DNA of 64,000 nt from Virgibacillus_R byunsanensis (GTDB lineage Bacteria; Bacillota; Bacilli; Bacillales; Amphibacillaceae). This document shows, piece by piece, positions 26,134 to 33,998 of this stretch. Both the position numbers and the translations under genes were made by a program. The notes under the pieces were generated by a model. That model did no database searches and was not told the origin of the DNA. It was given only the letters and a program-made list of their open reading frames with translations. How positions within the stretch are numbered: the stretch's first letter is position 1; each line of letters starts with the position of its first letter. The stretch lies in NCBI RefSeq assembly GCF_042675965.1, contig NZ_JBHTKJ010000021.1, positions 107,277 through 171,276 on the forward strand, read 5' to 3'.

Positions 26134-27180
26134 TTGCAGACGAAACAGGTTTTAATATACTTATTAGGTGCTTTACTCGTAATTTTAACAATATCATCTG
26201 TAGTAAGTGCTGATGATGCGTTAGTCAATACAGATAATCTAAATGTGCGTAAAGGGCCTGGAACTGAGTATGAACAAATCGGCCAAGTTCATACAGATGA
26301 AAGCTATACTATTTTGCACAAGCAAGGTAATTGGGTCGAAATACAATATGAAGATAACAATACTGGTTGGATTACAACAGAGTATATAACCATTAACGAA
26401 AAAAATAATAGTTCTTCATCGACCGAAAGTAACGAAACTATTTCCATTTCAACCGATAACACACATATCCGAAAAGGTCCTTCTACAGACTCTGACATTT
26501 CACATTACGTCAATAAGGGTACTGAATTAGATGTAATTTCTAAAGACGGTAATTGGATTGAGGTAACAAACAAAGACGTAAGTGGCTATATATTAAAGCG
26601 ACTTGTAGAAAAGGATACTGAAGCAGCCTCTACTGGCTTAAAAAATAAAACAATCGTAATAGACCCGGGCCATGGTGGAAGAGATGTTGGTGCAATAGGC
26701 GCAACGGAGACATTGGAGAAGGACTTTACGTATAAGACATCAATGGAATTAAAGCAAAAATTAACGAATCTTGGTGCTGAAGTTGTTATGACTCGTACAG
26801 AAGACGAATTTGTCTCCTTAGCAAGTCGGACAAGCCTAGCCAATGTTCTCCAAACAGATGCATTTATTAGCATCCACTACAATAGTACACCAGAGTTACC
26901 ACAAGTAACTGGTATTGGAACTTATTATTATCATGAACAAAATGAAGGTTTGGCAAATTATATTCAAACAGAGATAGTAAAGGAGACTAATGCGAAAGAC
27001 CGTGGTGTGACCAATGGTGACTTTCATGTTATTAGACAAACATTTAAGCCGTCTGTGCTTCTTGAGCTAGGATTTATTTCCAATCAAGAAAAGGAGAAGC
27101 TATTGTTTACAAACGGATATCAAAAAAAGCTTGTAACCGGAATGGTAAATGGATTGGAAAAATATTTTATGAATAAGTAA
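26134..27180 (+). CDS. N-acetylmuramoyl-L-alanine amidase with SH3b domains (YrvJ-like)
   Basis: 348 residues, exported. Signal peptide about 1-26 (ending VVSADDA), two bacterial SH3 domains (TDNLNVRKGPGTEYEQIG near 33 and TDNTHIRKGPSTDSDIS near 107), then a zinc-dependent amidase_3 domain with IDPGHGGRDVGAIG, FISIHYNS and VLLELGFISN. It cuts the bond between MurNAc and the stem peptide in the wall. The start is TTG after GGAGGAAG. B. subtilis YrvJ at the same locus has more SH3 repeats. Confidence 0.92.
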   Translation: MQTKQVLIYLLGALLVILTISSVVSADDALVNTDNLNVRKGPGTEYEQIGQVHTDESYTILHKQGNWVEIQYEDNNTGWITTEYITINEKNNSSSSTESNETISISTDNTHIRKGPSTDSDISHYVNKGTELDVISKDGNWIEVTNKDVSGYILKRLVEKDTEAASTGLKNKTIVIDPGHGGRDVGAIGATETLEKDFTYKTSMELKQKLTNLGAEVVMTRTEDEFVSLASRTSLANVLQTDAFISIHYNSTPELPQVTGIGTYYYHEQNEGLANYIQTEIVKETNAKDRGVTNGDFHVIRQTFKPSVLLELGFISNQEKEKLLFTNGYQKKLVTGMVNGLEKYFMNK

Positions 27181-27213
27181 GACGGATGGCTTAAAGCCAT
27201 CCGTCTTATTTAA
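27181..27213. terminator. bidirectional terminator between the amidase gene and dtd
   Basis: AAGACGGATGGCTT pairs with AAGCCATCCGTCTT directly after the amidase stop codon. T and A runs flank it on both sides, fitting the two convergent genes. Confidence 0.85.
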
Positions 27214-27253
27214 CAGGTAAGAAAGGATAAAACTTCCTTATCTGCATATGTGC

Positions 27254-27352
27254 AACTAAGTCATTCGCCATAAAGGCTTGCACTCCAAAGCATAAGGGCT
27301 TCTAAGAAAGCAAAGTACGCTTACCAAGAATCCCTTTAACGAATGCCAAGTT
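27254..27352. repeat. imperfect palindromic element of about 100 bp
   Basis: The ends AACTAAGTCATTCGCCATAA and, read on the other strand, AACTTGGCATTCGTTAAAGG match as an inverted repeat. The right end lies two bases from the dtd stop. The interior has further pairing (AAGGCTTGC, then GCTTCTAAGAAAGC). It looks like a mobile extragenic palindrome. Only one copy is in the window. Confidence 0.55.
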
Positions 27353-27354
27353 TT

Positions 27355-27798
27355 CTAATCTTTACTATCTAATATAATTGTTACTGGGCCATCATTTGTA
27401 AACCGAACATCCATCATTTCCCCAAACTGACCGGTCTCTACATGTATTCCTTCATCAACAATTTTTTTATTAAATCGATTGTATAATTCATCAGCTACTT
27501 CTGGTTTTGCTGCTTGCAGGTAATTTGGTCGCCTACCCTTACTTGTGTCTGCATAAAGTGTAAATTGTGATATCGATAATACACTTCCATTTACGTCCTT
27601 TAAGGATAGATTCATTTTTCCATCCTCATCATTAAAAATGCGCAAATGGACTAGTTTATTTACAATATATTGTATATCGTCATTGCCATCTTCATGGGTA
27701 ACACCTAGAAGTACCACAACTCCATGGTCTAATTCGCCAACTATTTTATTGTCCACGGAAACACTTGCATGCTTCGAACGTTGGATTATTGCTCTCAT
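27355..27798 (-). CDS. dtd: D-aminoacyl-tRNA deacylase
   Basis: A 147-residue enzyme that hydrolyses D-amino acids from mis-charged tRNA. The SQFTLYADTSKGRRPNY motif near 78 and the cross-subunit GPVTIILDS motif at the C-terminus form the chiral-proofreading site. It starts 19 bases after the relA stop with a clear AAAGGAGAT, as in other Bacillaceae. Confidence 0.96.
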   Translation of the reverse strand: MRAIIQRSKHASVSVDNKIVGELDHGVVVLLGVTHEDGNDDIQYIVNKLVHLRIFNDEDGKMNLSLKDVNGSVLSISQFTLYADTSKGRRPNYLQAAKPEVADELYNRFNKKIVDEGIHVETGQFGEMMDVRFTNDGPVTIILDSKD

Positions 27799-27816
27799 GC
27801 TTAATCTCCTTTAGTA

Positions 27817-30018
27817 TTACTGCAATGTTCTGGTAACCGTATAAACTTCCTTGATTTGTTTGATCCGCTCTACAATTTTACGTAAATGGTTTGTGTTGTG
27901 TATCAGTATTGTAATTTGAATTATAGCCATTTTATTGCGATCTGATCTTCCATTTACTTGTGTGATATTGGTTTTAGTCTCATTTACTGCCTGCAGCACT
28001 TCATTTAATAATCCTCGTCTGTCATATCCGGAAATCTCCAAGTCAACATGGTACTGCTTCGTATCCGTTTGACTGTTTTCCCATTTAACGTCTAACCTAC
28101 GTTCAATCGCCTCATCCGTTTTCACATTTGGACAGTCTGCACGATGTACAGAAACTCCTCGTCCTTTTGTGATATAACCTACGATTTGATCTCCTGGTAC
28201 AGGATTACAACACTTCGATAAACGCACTAATAGATTATCGACACCCTCTACCTTTACGCCAGAATCTCGTTTATGTGGCTTCTTATCTTTTACTTCACTT
28301 TTTACTTCCTCGATGGTTTCGGCAAGATCTTGTTCTTTTTGTTTAGTACGCCTTACTTTTTCAGTTAATCGAGTTGCAATTAATGCCGCAGTAATTCCTT
28401 GATAGCCAACAGCAGCGTACATATCATCTTCATTGGTAAAATTAAATTTTTCGTAAACTCGATTCATGTTATCGCTTGTTAGTACTTCTTTTGGTTCAAT
28501 GCCCTGTGCTCGAATTTCCTTATCAACCGCTTCTTTACCTTTACTAATATTTTCATCACGACGTTGTTTCTTGAAAAATTGCTTGATTTTGTTTTTTGCT
28601 TGTGATGTTTGGGTAACTTTTAACCAATCCTGAGATGGACCATAGGAATGCTTTGATGTCATCACTTCAATGATATCCCCATTTTTAAGCTTATAATCAA
28701 GTGGTTCCATCTTACCATTAATTTTCGAACCTATTGTTTGATTTCCAATTTCAGTATGAATTTTATAAGCAAAGTCAAGTGGAACAGAACCCGATGGTAG
28801 CTCCATTACATCTCCCTTTGGCGTAAATACATAAACCATATCAGAAAACAGGTCTACTTTTAGTGATTCCATAAATTCTTCTGCATCATGTGTTTCGTTT
28901 TGCCATTCAAGAATCTCTCTAAACCAAGTTAACTTTTCTTCAAATGATTTTTTATCCTTGCTGATTTGTTTCCCCTCTTTATAAGCCCAATGTGCTGCGA
29001 TACCATACTCAGCAATCTCATGCATTTCTTTTGTTCGAATTTGCACTTCAAGCGGATCACCTTTAGGTCCGATAACTGTAGTGTGCAACGATTGATATAA
29101 ATTTGGCTTTGGCATTGCGATGTAATCCTTAAACCTTCCTGGCATCGGCTTCCAGCATGTATGAATAATACCTAATACAGCATAACAATCCTTAATGCTA
29201 CTAACTAGAATGCGAACAGCTAATAAATCGTATATCTCGTTAAATTGCTTATTTTGTTTCACCATTTTACGATAAATACTATATAAATGCTTAGGTCTTC
29301 CTGAGATGTCAGCATCAATATTAACATCATCTAATTGATTATTTACCTCATTCATAACATCCTCAATGTAAGTTTCCCGTTGCTCTCTTTTTTGTTTCAT
29401 TAACTGAACAATACGGTAATACTGTTGAGGATTTAAATAACGTAATGCAGTATCTTCCAATTCCCATTTAATCGTCGATATACCTAAACGATGTGCTAAA
29501 GGAGCAAAAATTTCCAGTGTTTCATTCGAAATTCTGCGTTGCTTTTCGGGTGGTAAATGTTTTAAAGTGCGCATATTATGCAAACGATCAGCAAGCTTTA
29601 TTAAAATTACTCGAATATCTTTTGCCATTGCGACAAACATTTTTCGATGATTTTCTGCCTGCAACGCTTCTTTTGATTTATATTTTATTTTACCCAGCTT
29701 GGTGACACCATCAACTAGCAAGGCCACTTCTTGGTTAAAAGCCTTTTCTATTTCCTCTAGAGTTACTTCTGTATCCTCTACGACATCATGCAAAAATCCA
29801 CCAGCAATCGTTTCAGGATCCATTTCCAAGTCTACTAAAATACCCGCTACTTGTACTGGGTGAATGATATAAGCCTCTCCAGACTTTCGATATTGATCTA
29901 TATGTGCATGGTTAGCAAATTCATAAGCATGGCGAAGAAATACAGCATCATCCTCTGAAAGATACTGTCGTGCCTTTGTTATTACATCTTCTATTGTTAA
30001 AATATCATCTTTTGCCAT
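27817..30018 (-). CDS. relA: bifunctional (p)ppGpp synthetase/hydrolase
   Basis: 733 residues, full-length Rel. The N-terminal HD hydrolase domain keeps HAYEFANHAH and GGFLHDVVEDTEVT. The synthetase domain follows, with KPKHLYSIYRKM-like and DLLAVRILV segments. Then come TGS (VFTPKGDVMELPSGSVPLDFAY), a zinc-finger-like region with LSKCCNPVPGDQI and a C-terminal ACT domain. It makes and removes the alarmone of the stringent response. Both active sites look intact. Confidence 0.98.
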   Translation of the reverse strand: MAKDDILTIEDVITKARQYLSEDDAVFLRHAYEFANHAHIDQYRKSGEAYIIHPVQVAGILVDLEMDPETIAGGFLHDVVEDTEVTLEEIEKAFNQEVALLVDGVTKLGKIKYKSKEALQAENHRKMFVAMAKDIRVILIKLADRLHNMRTLKHLPPEKQRRISNETLEIFAPLAHRLGISTIKWELEDTALRYLNPQQYYRIVQLMKQKREQRETYIEDVMNEVNNQLDDVNIDADISGRPKHLYSIYRKMVKQNKQFNEIYDLLAVRILVSSIKDCYAVLGIIHTCWKPMPGRFKDYIAMPKPNLYQSLHTTVIGPKGDPLEVQIRTKEMHEIAEYGIAAHWAYKEGKQISKDKKSFEEKLTWFREILEWQNETHDAEEFMESLKVDLFSDMVYVFTPKGDVMELPSGSVPLDFAYKIHTEIGNQTIGSKINGKMEPLDYKLKNGDIIEVMTSKHSYGPSQDWLKVTQTSQAKNKIKQFFKKQRRDENISKGKEAVDKEIRAQGIEPKEVLTSDNMNRVYEKFNFTNEDDMYAAVGYQGITAALIATRLTEKVRRTKQKEQDLAETIEEVKSEVKDKKPHKRDSGVKVEGVDNLLVRLSKCCNPVPGDQIVGYITKGRGVSVHRADCPNVKTDEAIERRLDVKWENSQTDTKQYHVDLEISGYDRRGLLNEVLQAVNETKTNITQVNGRSDRNKMAIIQITILIHNTNHLRKIVERIKQIKEVYTVTRTLQ

Positions 30019-30149
30019 ATAATCACCTATCTTCGCTGTAGAGAATTATCAAACTTTAATGCTTTTTACTAGTATCGAAAACTTTTGACTAATTGTAAAG
30101 GAAAAACCACAAAAACAATGTAAATAGTAAAAAAGCTCTTTATTTATTT

Positions 30150-30567
30150 GGCTGTTCTCGTAAAGATTGTTGCTTTTCTAGAGAATAGATATAAACTGCG
30201 ACGTAACTTACCGTTCTCGTAAATACACTTCGCGCACCTTAGGGTGGCTGGTAAAGCCAACACGTGCTGAAGCGCTTTGGTGTCTCACCTATGAGGCTGT
30301 CCGATGGAATAATTTCTGTGAATATATATGCATTCACACTGAATTATTAATGTATAATCCACCATATTTTGAATAAATATTCGGCAATTTCACTTCGTCG
30401 GACAGCCTCCTATGTCTATCCTCCCGCAGCACGTGTCTGAAGCCCCCGAAATGGTGGTTTTCCGCGAGGATGGCTGAAGCAGTGCCCGCAGAAATCAACC
30501 TGGCAGTTACTTAGTAGTTTATATCCAACTATGAAGATAAAAGAGCAATAATGCGTGCGAAAACAGC
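30150..30567. mobile_element. long-terminal-inverted-repeat MITE-like element, interrupted
   Basis: The direct repeat TATTTATTT flanks it at 30141-30149 and 30568-30576. The ends GGCTGTTCTCG and, on the other strand, GCTGTTTTCG begin imperfect inverted arms of about 65 bp that also share ATATAAACT and GTAACT. There is no credible gene inside, so it would depend on a transposase elsewhere. Without the nested insertion and its duplicated site it would be about 297 bp. Confidence 0.75.
30294..30408. mobile_element. nested 115-bp MITE
   Basis: Terminal inverted repeats AGGCTGTCCGATG and AGGCTGTCCGACG (13 bases, one mismatch) are bounded by an exact direct repeat CCTATG at 30288-30293 and 30409-30414. 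It is AT-rich and non-coding. It inserted into the larger element after that element arrived. Confidence 0.8.
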
Positions 30568-30628
30568 TATTTATTTTTAATTCTATTCCAAAAACTAATA
30601 CGATGGAACAGGACATGATGTATAAGAA

Positions 30629-30651
30629 TAGGTCTGACATCCGTCAGACCT
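30629..30651 (-). terminator. terminator after apt
   Basis: AGGTCTGAC pairs with GTCAGACCT around four bases about 22 bases downstream of apt. The sequence after it on the minus strand is ATTCTTAT, only moderately T-rich. Confidence 0.65.
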
Positions 30652-30672
30652 TGTAACTCATTGCATAAAATA

Positions 30673-31185
30673 TTAATAGCTCATTAATGATAAAACATCG
30701 TAACCATCCAGTTTTGACAAGCCATCTAAATAAGAAAGCTCTATTAGAAATGCACATCCTACAACAATTCCACCAAGTTCTTCAACTAACTGTATGGTTG
30801 CTTCAATTGTACCACCTGTTGCTAGTAAGTCGTCGGTAATTAATACACGCTGACCAGGTTTAATAGCATCCTTATGTATGGTTAATACGTTTGAACCATA
30901 TTCTAAACCGTAATCAACTTTAATTACTTCACGAGGTAGTTTCCCCTCTTTTCGTACAGGGGCAAATCCTATTCCCAATGCATAGGAAACCGGACACCCA
31001 ATAATAAAACCTCTCGCTTCAGGCCCTACAACAATATCTATTTCCTTTTCACGAGCGAATTCAACAATTTCGTCAACAGCAGATTTAAAGGCTACTCCAT
31101 TGTCCATCAATGGGGTAATATCTTTGAATTTCACACCTTTCTTAGGCCAATCCTCAACGATTTTAATATATTTTTTATAATCCAT
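30673..31185 (-). CDS. apt: adenine phosphoribosyltransferase
   Basis: A 170-residue salvage enzyme that makes AMP from adenine and PRPP. The PRPP-binding motif VLITDDLLATGGT is near 120, with GPEARGFIIG near 55 and FAPVRKEGKLP near 80. It overlaps the 3' end of recJ by 11 bases, so the two are translationally coupled. Confidence 0.97.
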   Translation of the reverse strand: MDYKKYIKIVEDWPKKGVKFKDITPLMDNGVAFKSAVDEIVEFAREKEIDIVVGPEARGFIIGCPVSYALGIGFAPVRKEGKLPREVIKVDYGLEYGSNVLTIHKDAIKPGQRVLITDDLLATGGTIEATIQLVEELGGIVVGCAFLIELSYLDGLSKLDGYDVLSLMSY

Positions 31186-33499
31186 TGGTAACTTCCTCCT
31201 TGGGTGCTTTTAGATCTTCTAAACAATTTGTAATCCAAGCTTTTAATTCAATATATGTTGAATAGTACAATATTTTTTCTATATCAGCTTTTACTATTCG
31301 CTCTTGATATAAAATAGACTCCTGCAAATCTTTTTTTACCGGGGTAGGGTTATACTCAATAACCCCTTTTTCTATTTTAACAAATCCTAATTCAAAAAAC
31401 ACTTTTGATATAAATAGTACTCGTTCTTTAGTCCAGGATTTCGTATCCATGATTAGCTTTATTTCTTTATTTAAATCCAAAGTATTTCGTTTTCGTACTA
31501 AAGCATAAAACCATTTAAAGTCTTCCCTTGAAGGAAATGCTTTCATATAAGCACTGTCTTCAATATAATAACCAGCATATATGTTAGATGGAGATGTACT
31601 ACGAATGATTTCCTTTAAAATAGAAAGGTTTGGAGGAAGATCAAGAATATATAATGAGTCCAGTTTCACTAGATTACTGATATCACTTTTATATGAGATT
31701 TGGTTAACAGATAAAGGTAAGTCGTCGATAGTACTGTTTGAAATGACTAACCCTTCTTTGCTATCATTTATAAAAGATGTGAGGTTTAGTTGTTTTTTTC
31801 CACGATAATCAAACAGTTGCCTTTCTTCAATTTTCATATCCTGCATAACAATTTGAGGCTTTTTATTCCCATTCCATTCATTTATACTCAATTCACCTAT
31901 TACAGAGATGGGTGTCTTTGGTGATACCTTAGAGTATAGGTTTCCCATGCCAAACCCTATCCCATCAACAGTAATCGTTTCATCTCTGAATTGAACTTTA
32001 AGATGCTTTTGCATATTTCCAATTTGCCGCATGTCTGACGGAATATGTTTAACATGGAATATTGGTTTGGGATTAGCCATGCCAAATGGAGCTAGTTGAT
32101 TAACTTCATTAATTAATTTTTCATTTATCTCTGTGATAGAAACTGTTCTGCATACATCGACAACCTGAGTAAAATCTTCCTCACTAAGCTGTTGGTTGAT
32201 TAAAGAATTAAGCTCGGATTGCAACATCGGTACGTTCTCTCTTGGCAATGTCATCCCTGCTGCTTGTGAATGACCACCGAATTTTGTAAATAGTTCTCTA
32301 ACCTTCATACAATTTGTAAATAGATCAAAAGCAGATATACTTCGTGCAGAACCTTTTACTTCTGAAGTTTCAGATTTTACTGCCAAGACAATGGCTGGTC
32401 GATCATATTTACGTACCAATTTAGAAGCAACAATACCTAGAACACCTTCATTCCAGCCCTCTTTTGCTACTATAATAACATCATGTTCATCTGTATTTAC
32501 CATTGCTTCTGCTTCGCTGACAATTGTTGTAACTATTTTTTGTCTTTCCTTATTTATTTCTTGAATCATCTCAGCTATTTGTTGTGCCTCTTGTGCATCA
32601 TCAGTCATTAAAAGCTGTACTGCTAAATCAGCATCTTGTAATCTTCCAACAGCATTAATTCTAGGGCCTAATAAAAAGCCAACATCTTCCTCTGTGACGA
32701 TCCCATCTATTTTGCATACCTGTTTTAAAGCTTTAATTCCAGGTCTTTTTGTAGTTGATAATGTACGTAAACCATAATATGCTAAAACTCTATTTTCATT
32801 CACTAATGGAACCAAATCTGCAATAGTTCCAATAGCAACTAAATCTAATAGATGTTCAGGAAAATAACCTAGCAATGATTCAGCAAATTTAAATGCTACA
32901 CCTACCCCAGCCAGTTCCTGAAATAAAGACTTAGGAGAAATTTTGGGATGGATAATGGCATATGCATCGGGTAGTTCTTCCTGTGGTTCATGGTGATCTG
33001 TAATGATTAAATCAATTCCCAGTTCTCTGGCAATCATTGCTTCATGTACAGAGGTAATTCCTGTATCTACCGTTATAATTAAGCTAACACCATCTTCTGC
33101 AGCTGCTTTAAAAGCACTTTCATTTGGGCCGTAGCCTTCTGTAAACCTATTCGGAATATAAAAGTCACAAGTAGCACCAAGCTCTATTAGTGTTTCCATC
33201 ATAACAGTACTGGAGCTCACTCCATCTGCATCATAATCACCATAAACAAGAATTCTCTCTTCGTTTTTTATTGCTTTATGTACTCGTTCTGTCGCTTTAT
33301 CCATTGATTCCAGATCAAAAGGGTTATGTAAATTTGCTAGATCTGGTGATAAAAATGTTGTTGCTTGTTTCTTAGTTGTGATTCCTCGTTGTAATAATAG
33401 GTCTAAAATAATAGGGGACATTCCATTTGAATCGTCCATCCACTTTGAAATTTCATGATCATTATTAGGAAAGTTCCATCTTGTCTTACTTTGTAACAT
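31175..33499 (-). CDS. recJ: single-strand DNA exonuclease RecJ
   Basis: A 774-residue 5'-3' exonuclease. The DHH-family core has YGDYDADGVSS near 80, ITVDTGITSVHEA and ITDHHEPQEELP. DHHA1 contains GGHSQAAGMTLP, and an OB-fold and the long Bacillus-type C-terminal region follow. It acts in recombination and mismatch repair. ATG at 33499 follows CAGGGGTGA, and the in-frame codon 18 bases upstream would bury that site. Confidence 0.96.
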   Translation of the reverse strand: MLQSKTRWNFPNNDHEISKWMDDSNGMSPIILDLLLQRGITTKKQATTFLSPDLANLHNPFDLESMDKATERVHKAIKNEERILVYGDYDADGVSSSTVMMETLIELGATCDFYIPNRFTEGYGPNESAFKAAAEDGVSLIITVDTGITSVHEAMIARELGIDLIITDHHEPQEELPDAYAIIHPKISPKSLFQELAGVGVAFKFAESLLGYFPEHLLDLVAIGTIADLVPLVNENRVLAYYGLRTLSTTKRPGIKALKQVCKIDGIVTEEDVGFLLGPRINAVGRLQDADLAVQLLMTDDAQEAQQIAEMIQEINKERQKIVTTIVSEAEAMVNTDEHDVIIVAKEGWNEGVLGIVASKLVRKYDRPAIVLAVKSETSEVKGSARSISAFDLFTNCMKVRELFTKFGGHSQAAGMTLPRENVPMLQSELNSLINQQLSEEDFTQVVDVCRTVSITEINEKLINEVNQLAPFGMANPKPIFHVKHIPSDMRQIGNMQKHLKVQFRDETITVDGIGFGMGNLYSKVSPKTPISVIGELSINEWNGNKKPQIVMQDMKIEERQLFDYRGKKQLNLTSFINDSKEGLVISNSTIDDLPLSVNQISYKSDISNLVKLDSLYILDLPPNLSILKEIIRSTSPSNIYAGYYIEDSAYMKAFPSREDFKWFYALVRKRNTLDLNKEIKLIMDTKSWTKERVLFISKVFFELGFVKIEKGVIEYNPTPVKKDLQESILYQERIVKADIEKILYYSTYIELKAWITNCLEDLKAPKEEVTNGL

Positions 33500-33552
33500 A
33501 AATTCACCCCTGACCAATCTATTATACTAGAGTAGTCCAGGGGTATCAATAT

Positions 33553-33885
33553 TTACTTATGATTATCTTGTTCGTTTTGTGAGTCAATTGTTGTTTGATC
33601 TTCTTTCGAATTTGGGGGATTATCCATTTCAAAATTCTTTTTCATTTCGCTGTTTTCTGATTGTAGTGCCTTATTTTCACGTTGTAGTCTAAATACTTTA
33701 ACCGCTCCAGCTGAGGCAGTAATAATGCCCCCCATGAGCACAGAAAATAGAATAAGCAAAATCAATGGTATTGCACCCGTTCCAAATAGATAATTCACTT
33801 CAACAGCTTCGACGTTAATAACTGCAAATACCGCTACAATAATTAGTACAATAATAGCTACTATTACATATGTTTGACCTTTCAA
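33553..33885 (-). CDS. LapA-domain membrane protein (YrvD-like)
   Basis: 110 residues with two membrane helices (about 5-25 and 37-60), the second followed by a coiled-coil (RLQRENKALQSENSEMKKNF) and a polar tail. It belongs to the DUF1049/LapA family. Its role in Bacillus is not known. Start TTG at 33885 follows a strong GAGGAGG. Confidence 0.8.
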   Translation of the reverse strand: MKGQTYVIVAIIVLIIVAVFAVINVEAVEVNYLFGTGAIPLILLILFSVLMGGIITASAGAVKVFRLQRENKALQSENSEMKKNFEMDNPPNSKEDQTTIDSQNEQDNHK

Positions 33886-33954
33886 AAGAATACCTCCTCA
33901 GACAATTCCTATATTTTCTTCTCTATTCATAATTACCCATTTTTACTAAAAACA

Positions 33955-33994
33955 ACACAAACCCTTGTATTATTTATACTACAAGGGCTTGTTT
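33955..33994 (-). terminator. terminator after secDF
   Basis: AACAAGCCCTTGTAGTAT pairs with ATACAAGGGTTTGT on the minus strand, then a T-rich stretch. Confidence 0.82.
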
Positions 33995-33998
33995 TCAA

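Noticed and set aside
30416..30640. A 74-codon minus-strand frame between relA and apt
   Set aside because: It crosses the arm and end of the outer MITE and the flanking target duplication, so it is chance coding.
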